DNA from: Actinomadura mexicana
GTDB lineage: Bacteria; Actinomycetota; Actinomycetes; Streptosporangiales; Streptosporangiaceae
Reading direction: 5' to 3'
Assembly (NCBI RefSeq): GCF_900188105.1
Contig: NZ_FZNP01000009.1
Span: 186,001 to 250,000 of the forward strand
DNA: 64,000 bases
Shown: positions 23,596 through 33,410 of the stretch, piece after piece
Position numbering within the stretch: the stretch's first letter is position 1
Layout: each line of letters starts with the position of its first letter
Program-made: the position numbers and the translations under genes
The notes under the pieces: model-generated
What the model saw: only the letters and a program-made list of their open reading frames with translations
Databases searched by the model: none
What the model was told of the DNA's origin: nothing

Positions 23596-24369
23596 TCACT
23601 TCGGCTGGAAGCGGATACCGCCGTCGAAGCGGATGGTCTCGCCGTTGATGTAGTCGTTCTCGATCAGGGACTTGACCAGGTGGGCGAACTCCGACGCCTT
23701 GCCCATCCGCTTCGGGAACGGGACGGGGGCGGCGAGCTTGGCCTTGAACGCCTCGGCGGCCTCGCCCTCGCCGTAGATCGGGGTGTCGATGATGCCGGGG
23801 CAGATCGTGTTGACCCGGACGCCGATCGCGGCGAGGTCGCGGGCGGCGGGGAGCGTCATGCCGATGATGCCGCCCTTGGACGCGGAGTAGGCGATCTGCC
23901 CGGTCTGACCCTCGATGCCGGCGATGGACGCGGTGTTGATCACCACGCCGCGCAGGCCGTCCTCGTCGGCGGGCTCGGTCTTGGAGATGGCCGCGGCGCC
24001 GATGCGCATCAGGTTGAAGGTGCCGATCAGGTTGACCCGGATGACGGTCTCGTAGGAGGCCAGGTCGTGCGGGCTGCCGTCGCGGTTCACGGTCCGCGAC
24101 GCCCAGCCGATCCCGGCGCTGTTGACGATGACGCGCAGCGGGGCGCCGGAGTCGACGGCGGCCTGCACCGCGGCCTGCACCTGCTCCTCGCTCGACACGT
24201 CCGTCTTGACGAAGACGCCGCCGAGCTCGTCGGCGAGGGCCTTGCCCCTGTCCTCGTTCAGGTCGGCGATGACCACCTTGGCGCCTTCGGCGGCCAGCGC
24301 GCGGACGGTGGCCTCACCGAGGCCGCTCGCGCCACCGGATACGACGGCGGAAACTCCGTTCAGGTCCAT
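23596..24369 (-). CDS. SDR oxidoreductase, 3-hydroxyacyl-CoA dehydrogenase type 2-like
   Basis: The 257-residue short-chain dehydrogenase has the Rossmann motif VVSGGASGLGEATVRALAAEG (TGxxxGxG class). The NSAG loop reads VIVNSAGIGW, with catalytic Ser in INTASIAG and YxxxK in AYSASKGG. The Asp after the second strand (VVIADLNED) indicates NAD preference. The pattern resembles 17-beta-HSD10 type enzymes, which act on 3-hydroxyacyl-CoA, matching the adjacent enoyl-CoA hydratase. ATG 24369 starts the conserved part; the longer frame to 24444 is not needed. Confidence 0.88.
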   Translation of the reverse strand: MDLNGVSAVVSGGASGLGEATVRALAAEGAKVVIADLNEDRGKALADELGGVFVKTDVSSEEQVQAAVQAAVDSGAPLRVIVNSAGIGWASRTVNRDGSPHDLASYETVIRVNLIGTFNLMRIGAAAISKTEPADEDGLRGVVINTASIAGIEGQTGQIAYSASKGGIIGMTLPAARDLAAIGVRVNTICPGIIDTPIYGEGEAAEAFKAKLAAPVPFPKRMGKASEFAHLVKSLIENDYINGETIRFDGGIRFQPK

Positions 24370-24547
24370 AAGCGACACCTTACGTGAGGGACCGAATGTG
24401 GTTCGGGGTGATGCTATCCAGACGACGCCGCGCGCTCTGCTCACACCCCTGCGGATTGCGGAGGCGCGGTCCTGCCCGGGAGCCGAAGTTATTCAGGAGT
24501 CACAATAGAGAAAGTTTGCTCCCCCCTGGCAAGGGCACCCGAACCGC

Positions 24548-25396
24548 ATGAGCGAGCGTCCCGCACAGAGCCAGTCCTACCCCGGGCGAACCGAGGACAT
24601 GACGCCCCAGCCGCGCGACGAGATGCGCGGCTACACCGGCAGCGGTCTGCTGGCCGGGCGCCGCGCGCTGATCACCGGCGGCGACTCCGGCATCGGCCGC
24701 GCGACGGCCGTCGCGTTCGCCAAGGAGGGCGCGGACGTCGCGATCACCTACCTGGAGGAGGACGACGACGCCCGGCACACCGCGGGCCTCGTCGAGGCCG
24801 CCGGACGGCGGTGCGTGACGTTCGGCGGCGACCTCGCCGAGGAGCGGCACTGCCGCGAGGTCGTCCGGCACACCGTCCGCGACCTCGGCGGACTCGACCT
24901 GCTCGTCCTGCACCACGGCACCCAGACGCCGGTGAAGGACGTGCGCGAGATCGACGACGCCCAGCTGCGGCGGACGTTCGAGGTGAACGTGTTCTCACTG
25001 TTCTGGGCCGTCCAGGAGGCCCTTGACCACATGGGGCCCGGGTCGTCGGTCATCATCACCGGGTCCATCAACGGGCTGCGCGGCAACAAGACGCTCATCG
25101 ACTACTCCGCCAGTAAGGCCGCGGCGATGGCGCTGACCACGTGCCTCGCCCAGAACCTCATGGACCGCGAGATCCGGGTCAACTGCGTAGCCCCCGGCCC
25201 GGTCTGGACGCCGCTCATCCCCGCCACGTTCGACGAGGAGAAGGTCGAGGACTTCGGGAAGCAGGCCCCGATGGGACGCGCCGCGGACCCGGACGAGATC
25301 GCGCCGTCCTACGTGTTCTTCGCCTCCGACCGTCAGTCGTCCTACTACACCGGACAGACCCTGGTGCCCGCCGGCGGCGAGATCCACCCGGGCTGA
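24548..25396 (+). CDS. SDR oxidoreductase of the YghA / general-stress type
   Basis: The 282-residue SDR has a 35-residue N-terminal extension rich in Pro/Gln (QSYPGRTEDMTPQPRDEM), which marks the YghA/GSP39 subgroup. The cofactor loop is ITGGDSGIGRATAVAFAKEG, the active site ITGSINGLRG and YSASKAAAMAL, and the C-terminal GQTLVPAGGEIHPG is family-typical. The likely activity is NADPH-dependent carbonyl reduction; the substrate is unknown. It lies ten bases upstream of the topoisomerase gene on the same strand, so they may share a transcript. Confidence 0.87.
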   Translation: MSERPAQSQSYPGRTEDMTPQPRDEMRGYTGSGLLAGRRALITGGDSGIGRATAVAFAKEGADVAITYLEEDDDARHTAGLVEAAGRRCVTFGGDLAEERHCREVVRHTVRDLGGLDLLVLHHGTQTPVKDVREIDDAQLRRTFEVNVFSLFWAVQEALDHMGPGSSVIITGSINGLRGNKTLIDYSASKAAAMALTTCLAQNLMDREIRVNCVAPGPVWTPLIPATFDEEKVEDFGKQAPMGRAADPDEIAPSYVFFASDRQSSYYTGQTLVPAGGEIHPG

Positions 25397-25406
25397 CGGA
25401 GTTCCG

Positions 25407-26471
25407 ATGGAGCTGCGGCGCAGCGACCTGAACGAGCCCGGCTACGGACGCCGGAAGTGCGGCAAGGGGTTCGTGTACCTCGATCTCGACGGCCGGTCCC
25501 TGGCCGACCCCGCCGAGAAGGCACGGATCAAGGCGCTCGTCATCCCGCCCGCCTGGAAGGACGTCTGGATCTGCCCCGACTCCGACGGCCACATCCAGGC
25601 CACCGGGACGGACGCCGCCGGGCGCCGCCAGTACCTCTACCACGAGGCCTGGCGGGAGCAGCGCGACCGGGAGAAGCACGACCACGTCCTGGAGCTGGCC
25701 GAGCGGCTGCCCGAGGTCCGGCGCACGCTCACCGGTTATCTGGCCGGACGGCGCTACACGCGCGAGCGGGTGCTCGCGGCGGCCGTCCGCCTCATCGACC
25801 TCGGGTTCTTCCGGATCGGCGGGGAGGCGTACGCGGCCGAGAACGGCACCTTCGGGCTCGCGACCGTCCTGCGCGAGCACGTCAGCTGCGGGCGGGACCG
25901 GGTGACGTTCGACTACCCCGCCAAGGGCTCGAAGGACCGGTACCAGGCCGTCGCCGAAGAGAACGTGTGCAAGGTGGTGAGCGGGCTCAAACGCCGCGGC
26001 GACGACTCGCCGGAACTGCTCGCCTACCGGACGCCCGCCGGCTGGCACGACGTCACCACGTCCGACATCAACGAGTTCATCCGCGAGGTCACCGAAGGCG
26101 ACTTCACCGCCAAGGACTTCCGGACGTGGCACGCCACCGTCCTCGCGGCCGTCGGGCTCGCGGTGTCGGTGCGCGCCGGGGAAGGGGACGCCGGGAAGAG
26201 GGACACCGGGAAGAGGGACACCGGGAAAAGCGACCCCGCCCGCCAACGTGCCATCGTCCGCGTCGTCAAGGAGGTCGCGTCCTACCTCGGCAACACCCCG
26301 GCCGTGGCGCGGGCGTCCTACATCGACCCGCGCATCATCGACCTGTACGAGGAGGGCACGACGATCGCGCCCGCCCTCGGACGGCTCGGCGTGGACGTCG
26401 CCGAGGGCGAGCTGGCGACGCAGGGGCCGACGGAGCAGGCCGTCCTCGACCTGCTCCGCGCGGCGCCCTGA
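25407..26471 (+). CDS. DNA topoisomerase IB (poxvirus-like)
   Basis: The 354-residue enzyme relaxes supercoils by a 3'-phosphotyrosyl nick. The N-terminal domain has YGRRKCGKGFVYLD and IPPAWKDVWICPD. The catalytic domain contains LIDLGFFRIGGEAYA (active-site Arg region), KDFRTWHATV (with the conserved His) and the nucleophile Tyr in RASYIDPRIIDLY near residue 300. A small insertion before the last helices (about residues 250-270) is a tandem GKRDT repeat encoded by 15-bp DNA repeats at about 26,190-26,240. ATG 25407 follows GGAG. Such enzymes are common accessory topoisomerases in actinobacteria. Confidence 0.93.
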   Translation: MELRRSDLNEPGYGRRKCGKGFVYLDLDGRSLADPAEKARIKALVIPPAWKDVWICPDSDGHIQATGTDAAGRRQYLYHEAWREQRDREKHDHVLELAERLPEVRRTLTGYLAGRRYTRERVLAAAVRLIDLGFFRIGGEAYAAENGTFGLATVLREHVSCGRDRVTFDYPAKGSKDRYQAVAEENVCKVVSGLKRRGDDSPELLAYRTPAGWHDVTTSDINEFIREVTEGDFTAKDFRTWHATVLAAVGLAVSVRAGEGDAGKRDTGKRDTGKSDPARQRAIVRVVKEVASYLGNTPAVARASYIDPRIIDLYEEGTTIAPALGRLGVDVAEGELATQGPTEQAVLDLLRAAP

Positions 26472-26491
26472 CGCCCGTCACGCCCCGCTCC

Positions 26492-27853
26492 TCACTCCGC
26501 GCGGCGGTAGGCGGCCGGCGGGGTGGGCGTCGTGCCGAGGCAGGTGGCCACGGGGTCCTCGATCGAGCACCAGCCGGGCTGGCGCACCGGAACGTACCCG
26601 GTGGGGACGCCCCGGTTCGCGATGATCGACCGGTAGGTCGGGACGGCATCGGTCGGACGGCGCGCCAGGGACGGATCGGTCAGCGCGTCCACCGTGTAGA
26701 GGCCGAACCGCGGCCGGTAACTGCCCCACTCGTAGTTGTCGGTGAGGCTCCAGTAGTTGTAGCCCATCATCTTCACGCCGTCGGCCATCGCGCGCTGGAT
26801 CCAGTAGATGTGGTCGCGCAGATGGTCCGAGCGCGTGTAGCCGTCCGCGCGCGGCTTGCCGTTGTCCGTGGACATGCCGTTCTCGACGATGTAGATGGGC
26901 AGGTTCGGCAGCCGGCGCTGGTAGTTCCTGAGGACGTAGTAAAGGCCCTCGGGCTCGGGGTCGATCTTCCAGAACTCGCCCATGAGCGCGTAGGCCGCGG
27001 TCACGTTCTGCAGGTTGGCGCCGTAGTAGTAGTCGATGCCGATGAAGTCGAGCTTGTCGGTGACCTCGTTGAACAGGGCCGCGTCGAAGATGCCGTTGAC
27101 GGGTGACCCGTAGGCGACGTTGCTGGACACCGGGGCGCCCGGGTCCACGGCGTGGATCATGTCGTAGGCGGCGCGGTGCGTCCTGACCAGGGCGTCGCGC
27201 ATCTTCAGCATCTGCCCGAGGTCCATCGGACGGGCCGTCAGCTCCTTGTAGATGTAGGCGCTGGCCTCGTTGAACGTGATCCAGACGGCGCCCTGGCGCT
27301 TGTACCTGTCCACGACGAAGCGGGCGTTGCCGAGCCAGTCGTCCTGCGTGCGGGGGTTGTCCCAGGCGCCCTGGTCGGCCACCCAGCCCGGATACACCCA
27401 GTGGTCGAGCGTCAGCATCGGACGCATCCCGGCCGCCTTGATCCGGCGGACGAGGTCGTCGTAGTAGGCGAGCGCCTTGGGATCGCGGTAACCGCGGCGC
27501 GGCTCGATGCGGGACCACTCGATGGACGTCCGGAACACGTTCGCGCCGAGCCCGCGGGCAAGTTTCAGGTCGCTCGGATACCGGTGCCGGAAGTCGGCCG
27601 AGTTCCCGTACGGGTCGGTGACGCCGGTGGCCTTGCGGTCGGCGTACCTCGTCCAGTTGCTGTCCGGGAAGGATCCCTCGCTCTGGAAGCCGGACGTGGC
27701 GACGCCCCAGAGGAATCCCGCCGGGAACTTGGCGGTGGCGGGCTCGACGGTCTCCGCGGCGGCCGGAGACCCGGCGGTCAGGGTGAGGACGACCGCCAGG
27801 GTGAGGGCCGACAGGAGGTGGACGGGGTGTGCTCTGCGGGGCCTGCCGAACAC
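26492..27853 (-). CDS. Secreted glycoside hydrolase family 1 (beta-glucosidase-like)
   Basis: The 453-residue protein has a signal peptide (MFGRPRRAHPVHLLSALTLA, cleavage near AAAE). The GH1 barrel shows FPAGFLWGVATSGFQSEG at the start, the acid/base Glu in ITFNEAS, the nucleophile Glu in YIVENGMST and the aglycone-side NYWSLTDNYEWGSY near the C-terminus. The catalytic pair is intact, so activity on beta-glycosides is expected. A C-terminal tail contains two Cys (GWCSIEDPVATCLG), perhaps a disulfide. A secreted GH1 is less common than the cytosolic type. The gene is monocistronic and divergent from the NlpC/P60 gene. Confidence 0.93.
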   Translation of the reverse strand: MFGRPRRAHPVHLLSALTLAVVLTLTAGSPAAAETVEPATAKFPAGFLWGVATSGFQSEGSFPDSNWTRYADRKATGVTDPYGNSADFRHRYPSDLKLARGLGANVFRTSIEWSRIEPRRGYRDPKALAYYDDLVRRIKAAGMRPMLTLDHWVYPGWVADQGAWDNPRTQDDWLGNARFVVDRYKRQGAVWITFNEASAYIYKELTARPMDLGQMLKMRDALVRTHRAAYDMIHAVDPGAPVSSNVAYGSPVNGIFDAALFNEVTDKLDFIGIDYYYGANLQNVTAAYALMGEFWKIDPEPEGLYYVLRNYQRRLPNLPIYIVENGMSTDNGKPRADGYTRSDHLRDHIYWIQRAMADGVKMMGYNYWSLTDNYEWGSYRPRFGLYTVDALTDPSLARRPTDAVPTYRSIIANRGVPTGYVPVRQPGWCSIEDPVATCLGTTPTPPAAYRRAE

Positions 27854-28297
27854 GGGGCTCCCTCCGGAGGCGGGACATGAATCTCCTTCGCACTACAGGG
27901 GGCCGCGCGGGCCGCCGTCAATGGGCGGACACGGCCAGATCCGGCAACCTCCACCCGCCCCGGGCTGTGCCGCGAATCACAGATCAATAAATGAACCACC
28001 ATTTCCTCGACCCTTGTGACTCATTCCACAATTCATGAAAGGGGTTGCCGATCGCTGCTGGCAGAGCGCTGGACCAGCGTCTCAAACGGACCGCCGGCAC
28101 CGTGGAGAAATGGCGGGTGATTTGCCAGCCTCGCCCGGCGCTGGCTAGCTTCCTGCTCGGTTCATGCGGCGCCCGAGGCGCCCGGACAACAGAACACGCA
28201 CCCCGGCGCACGGCGGCGGCGCGGACGGTCTCCCACCGGAGGCCGGCGCGGACCCCCAGGTCGTCCCCTCCAGGGACCCCGCCCGGAAGCCGTCGTC
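27854..28297. other. Divergent intergenic region, relatively AT-rich
   Basis: The region should contain the promoter of the GH1 gene (left) and of the riboswitch-NlpC/P60 transcript (right). The stretch around 27,975-28,030 is markedly richer in A/T than its surroundings. I see no gene here; the ORFs through it are overlaps of neighbouring frames. Confidence 0.6.
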
Positions 28298-28443
28298 GGA
28301 CGCCGAATCCGTGCAGACGAGAGGCACGGAACCGGAAGCGGCCGCCATTTCTCTGCGTCTCCCCTCAATGACGCTGCGAAATCGGCTGCGGTATCTCGAA
28401 CCCTCCAGGAAATCCGGCGGGTGACAGCTGCCCGGTAGGCATC
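28298..28443 (+). ncRNA. Probable ydaO-type cyclic-di-AMP riboswitch
   Basis: Conserved ydaO elements occur in order: GCCGAATCC (28302-28310), CACGGAACC (about 28326), GCGAAATC (about 28376), CGAACCC (about 28397) and GACAGCTGCCCGGTAGGC (28423-28440). The 5' GACGCC and 3' GGCATC can pair as P1 with one mismatch. The middle GGGGUGAA box is divergent. In actinobacteria this riboswitch class controls cell-wall hydrolase genes, exactly the kind that follows. Boundaries are by eye. Confidence 0.6.
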
Positions 28444-28465
28444 GATCGCGAGGTCTGGAGACATT

Positions 28466-29032
28466 CTGCATACCCCTCGAAACCCCCTGAAGGCCGGATT
28501 CACCGTGGGCGGGCTCGTGCTCACCACGACCGCCGCGCTCGGCGCGTCCGTCCTGGCGGCAGGACCCGCGCAGGCCGCGGCGCCGCAGCGGGCGGCCCTC
28601 GCCGCGGCGCCGGCCGCGACGGTCACCAGGACCGTGACCGCCAAACAGGCCCGGATCGCCAAGCAGAAGAAGCGCGCCGACTACGCCGTGAAGTACGCGG
28701 CCAAGCAGATCGGCGACCGCTACCGCTACGGCGCGACGGGCCCCGGCTCGTGGGACTGCTCCGGGCTGGCCGGAGGATCCTGGCGCAAGGCCGGGGTGAA
28801 GCTCCCCCGGACCACCCAGCAGATCTACAAGGCGGTGCACAAGAAGGTCTCCTGGAAGGGCGCCGTCAAGGGCGACCTGCTGTTCTTCTACGGCGGCAGG
28901 AGCCACATGGGCGTCTACGCCGGCCACGGCTACATGATCCACGCGCCGAGCTCCGGCAAGCGGGTCAAGAAGATCAAGCTGAACGGCTACTACAAGCGCA
29001 ACTTCCACGGCGCCGTCCGGCCCGGTATCTGA
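28466..29032 (+). CDS. Secreted NlpC/P60 cell-wall hydrolase, probable CTG start
   Basis: The enzyme is a peptidoglycan endopeptidase. The domain shows WDCSGLAGGSW (nucleophile Cys), RTTQQIYKAV, GDLLFFYGGRSHMGVYAGH (catalytic His) and MIHAPSSGKRVK. The GTG at 28505 would start inside a hydrophobic stretch and leave no basic n-region. Reading 13 codons further up to CTG 28466 gives MHTPRNPLKAGFTVGGLV with two basic residues before the hydrophobic core, and GGAG lies five to six bases before that CTG. The mature protein begins after AQA. It has 188 residues with this start. It is preceded by a probable c-di-AMP riboswitch. Confidence 0.85.
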   Translation: MHTPRNPLKAGFTVGGLVLTTTAALGASVLAAGPAQAAAPQRAALAAAPAATVTRTVTAKQARIAKQKKRADYAVKYAAKQIGDRYRYGATGPGSWDCSGLAGGSWRKAGVKLPRTTQQIYKAVHKKVSWKGAVKGDLLFFYGGRSHMGVYAGHGYMIHAPSSGKRVKKIKLNGYYKRNFHGAVRPGI

Positions 29033-29094
29033 CCCCGGACGCACGCCCGGCCCCGCGCCGCCCGCCCGGCGCGGGGCCTTCGCCGCTCCCGGCG

Positions 29095-29781
29095 CTAAGC
29101 CGGCAGGGTCCGCCGCAGGAAATCCTCGGTGAGCCGCCAAGCGCGCGCGGCAGGCTCCGGCTGGTAGAACATCGGCGCCTTGCGGTTGTGGAACGCGTGC
29201 CCGCCGTCCTCCTGGACGTGGATTTCCATGTGGTCCTTCTCCCCGACCGCGCGCTCCACCTTGGCGACGTCCTCACGAGGGATGTACGCGTCGTCGCCGC
29301 CGAAGTGGAACTGCGTGGGCGCCTGGATGGCGTCGAGCCGGTCCAGCATGTTCGGCACATCGGACCCGTAGTACGAGACGAGCGCATCGACCTGGGCCCT
29401 GGCGGCCACCAGGTACGCGAGCGTCCCGCCGAGGCAGAACCCCACAACGCCCACCGCGTCCACCTCTGGCAGCCCCCTGAGGACCTCCAGCGCCGCCACA
29501 GCGTCCTCTACGCCCTTCTCCACGTCGAACTGGGCGACCATCGCCATCGCCTTGGGCACGCCCTGTTCGTTGTGCTCGGCCGTCCAGTTCGGCTCGATCC
29601 GCCAGAACAAGTCGGGCGCCGCGACAACGAACCCCAGCGCGACCAGGTCCTCGGCGACCGCCTCCAGGTACTCGCCGACACCGAAGATCTCCTGGAGGAG
29701 CAGGATCCCCGGACCTCGCGTCCCCCACACCCGCAGGTCGAACTCACCGCCCGGAACAACGACCTTCTCTGTTCGCGTCAT
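29095..29781 (-). CDS. Dienelactone hydrolase family protein
   Basis: The 228-residue alpha/beta hydrolase has the DLH triad: Cys in VVGFCLGGTLAYLVAARA (about residue 122), Asp in FHFGGDDAYIPRED and His in DGGHAFHNRK. The N-terminal VVPGGEFDLRVWG is also typical. Dienelactone hydrolases open lactones in aromatic degradation, but many members act on other small esters, and no aromatic-degradation genes lie nearby. ATG 29781 is adjacent to the stop of the upstream thioesterase gene (29783), so the two are probably co-transcribed. Confidence 0.9.
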   Translation of the reverse strand: MTRTEKVVVPGGEFDLRVWGTRGPGILLLQEIFGVGEYLEAVAEDLVALGFVVAAPDLFWRIEPNWTAEHNEQGVPKAMAMVAQFDVEKGVEDAVAALEVLRGLPEVDAVGVVGFCLGGTLAYLVAARAQVDALVSYYGSDVPNMLDRLDAIQAPTQFHFGGDDAYIPREDVAKVERAVGEKDHMEIHVQEDGGHAFHNRKAPMFYQPEPAARAWRLTEDFLRRTLPA

Positions 29782-29782
29782 G

Positions 29783-30181
29783 TCAGCCGATGATGGCGTA
29801 AACGGCGCTGGCGTGCGCGACGGTCTTCCCCTCCGCCGCCATGTCGATCTCCGCGAACGCCAGTGTCCGGCCCAGCTTCGACAGCTCCGCGTTCACCAGC
29901 ACGTCCCGTCCCACCACCGGCCGCTGGAACGTCGTGCTGAGCTGCACCGTCGTCATCGGCACGAAGGAGCCCCTGGCCCCCGACACCGCCAGCACCACCG
30001 CCGTGTCGGCCGCCGCCATCAGCGCCTGCCCCGACAGCGCGCCGCCCTCCCTGGCGAGACGGTCGGACCAGGGCAGCCGCAGCACCGCCGTCCCGTCCCC
30101 GACCTCCTCGGGCACGAGGCCGAGGTCGAGCACCCAGGGGGCGAAGTTGTCACGCAGGATCTCTTCGGGCTTCAACGTCAC
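29783..30181 (-). CDS. PaaI-type hotdog thioesterase
   Basis: The protein is a small acyl-CoA thioesterase of the PaaI/YbgC hotdog group. It contains GGALSGQALMAAADTAVVLA (the catalytic Asp on the central helix) and TTVQLSTTFQRPVVGRDVLV, typical of the fold. GTG 30181 gives 132 residues; GTG 30196 or ATG 30211 are possible but would overlap the start of the divergent P450 gene. No distinct ribosome-binding site was found for any of these. It lies one base from the dienelactone hydrolase gene. Confidence 0.85.
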   Translation of the reverse strand: MTLKPEEILRDNFAPWVLDLGLVPEEVGDGTAVLRLPWSDRLAREGGALSGQALMAAADTAVVLAVSGARGSFVPMTTVQLSTTFQRPVVGRDVLVNAELSKLGRTLAFAEIDMAAEGKTVAHASAVYAIIG

Positions 30182-30205
30182 CCCGTCATGATGCACGCTG
30201 AGGGC

Positions 30206-31492
<1,287 letters not shown>

Positions 31493-31536
31493 CCCCGTCG
31501 CGAACCCCCCGCCGATCTCGGTACTCTTGCCGAGAC

Positions 31537-31609
31537 GGGTCGCTAGCTCAATTGGCAGAGCTCCGGACTTTTAATCCGTAGGTTGTGGGTTCGAGTCCCA
31601 CGCGACCCA
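31537..31609 (+). tRNA. tRNA-Lys (anticodon TTT)
   Basis: A 73-nt cloverleaf: acceptor GGGTCGC/GCGACCC, anticodon stem CGGA/TCCG with loop CTTTTAA (anticodon TTT), and T-arm GTGGG-TTCGAGT-CCCAC. CCA is not encoded after the discriminator A. Its 3' 53 bases recur as degenerate copies downstream at 36811, 45775 and 54748, marking it as an integration site. Confidence 0.97.
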
Positions 31610-32166
31610 CCCAGCTTGACCAGGGCAAACACAAAAGATGCCCGGTTCGTCCCCTGCCGGACATGCCCCGGTTCGTCCCCGTGGCTGCTCGATAGCTGCT
31701 CGGCGGCTCGCTCCGGGCCCTGCATCCACCCGGGTAGCGCCTCGAAACTGGGTACTCTCCGCCCCGCCCAAGCCGGTCATGTCGCCCACAGAACCAGCGG
31801 CCAGGGCCGCCAGAGCAGTCAGCCACGCACATCCACGAGCGCGAGTCCGCAGGCTCGCATCCCGGCGCAGGCGGCACCCTTGAGCAATCCCCACCAAGTG
31901 GTCGCGAAGAGCAGCCGTGATCAAGAGCGCGACACGGGCTGGTGGATCGGGAGGGGGTGCGGGGGTTGGTGGCAAGAAGAGCAGGTCGCCGGGCTGGAGT
32001 TGGAAGCGGGGGGAAAGGTGATACCGCGGTTCTCACTGCGCGCGTGACCAACCTGAGCCACATCACCGCACCGCCTCAGCTTGACACCCTCGCCAATGTA
32101 TGGAAGAGAAACCCAGGCCGCGCGGCGTGGCGATTCCGGCCATGCGGCGCGGCCTGAGAGCTCCAG
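31610..32166. other. Gene-poor stretch after tRNA-Lys
   Basis: The first 100 bp resemble sequence found after the tRNA-remnant copies (GACCAGGGCAAAC followed by CCGGTTCGTCCC-like segments). ORFs reading GRVGLEPTTYGLKVRSS here are antisense translations of the tRNA and are not genes. I see no supported gene. Confidence 0.6.
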
Positions 32167-33240
32167 TCATCCCTTCGGAATCACCAGATCGGGACCGTTG
32201 ATCGCCTTCCCGGCGACGACGTGCAGGGGTCTCGGCGGGACCGCCGCTGTAACCGAGTTTGATCCACTGGGTGGCCAGCCCGTACAGGGCGTAGTCGGCG
32301 CCCCCGGGGATCCTCGCGAATGGCGCGGCGATGTCGCCGGTTCGGGCGCTGACGGCGACGACGCTCACATACTCGTTGGGAACCACCGAGCCGATGACCT
32401 TGCCGCTCAGCTTGCCGCTCTCCGGCAACCGGGCATCGGCGGTCACCGTGCCCCCGGCCTGGACCCTGATCGGCCGGGCGGCGAAGCGGTCGGGGGCCTC
32501 ACCGGACCATTGCCACGCATAGCGGCCCCGGAAGTCCGGGTACTGGACACGCCAGTCGTAGGGGCGGAGGCCGTCGATGGTGTAGCGCCCGCCGGAGTCG
32601 GTGCAGTTCCTGGCCCCGTGCTTCCGGGCCGGATGGGCCGGCAGGCAGCACCCAGGCGCACACGTCCTCGACAGCCTTGCCGGTGCGGGCGTCGGTGACG
32701 GTACCGGCGATGGATCCCGTCCCGTCCAGCCGCACCTCGGTCTCGATGACCTCCCTCGTTGAGTGCCGGCAGGATCCGGTTCTCGCGGAACAGCCTGTTG
32801 TTCAGGGCATTGCCGTGCGCGGTGTTCTGGGTCAGGGGGAGGAACGCGCACGAGAACCGTGGGTTCTGGGTTCCGCCCTCTTCGCTGGAGGCGTACGGGT
32901 ACTCGTCGCATGACAGCCCGAGCGATGACGCTTTCTGCTGGTATGCGGTGGTGCAGATCGTGGCGCGGTTCTGGTCGTGGGTGACGGGATCGGAGCGGTG
33001 CAGGGGGCTGCCGTACTGAATGTCTCCGTAGTGCTTGTAGTTGTCGCGCACCCTGATGGCATACAGGTTGTGCTTGACCACCTCTCGGTAGTCTCCGTAT
33101 TTCGTGTCCGCGACCTTGTAGTCCATGTAGAAGGTCGCGGCGGCGGCGTTGCCCATGTGAACACGCAGCCTTCTGCGCCGATGTAACTCTCCTTGTCACA
33201 GCGCACGTTGAACGGCCCGGCGCTGTAGCTGTGTGACCAG
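32167..33240 (-). pseudogene. Decayed secreted NucA/NucB-type nuclease fused to a carboxypeptidase-regulatory-like domain
   Basis: The coding signal moves between frames at least three or four times. From the 5' end: VRCDKESYIGAEGCVF in one frame, then a frame with YKVADTKYGDYREVVKHNLY, NRATICTTAYQQ and the NucA/NucB hallmark CDEYPYASSEEGG. GSIAGTVTDARTGKAVEDV follows (start of a carboxypeptidase-regulatory or Cna-B-like domain), then GRYTIDGLRPYDWRVQYPD in another frame, and a final VIPKG stop near 32167. The nuclease motif is well preserved, so the break is fairly recent or partly sequencing error. The intact ancestor would be an extracellular DNase or polymorphic-toxin-like protein. Confidence 0.72.
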
Positions 33241-33410
33241 GCGTTCGCGAGGGTGATATCGAGATCCGGTCGGTGATGATCGAGCCCGCCGAGTTCGCCG
33301 TGCTGAGTCCTGAACGGGAGGACTACCTGCGCACGCAGATCGCGTACCGATTAGGTTTCCGCGCCGCGCCCGTCTGTACGTGTGAGATCGACTCACAGGA
33401 GGCTGACACG

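Noticed and set aside
31543..32066. Minus-strand ORFs reading GRVGLEPTTYGLKVRSS near 31.6, 36.8, 45.8 and 54.7 kb
   Set aside because: They are antisense translations of the tRNA-Lys gene and its partial copies, a well-known source of false hypothetical proteins.
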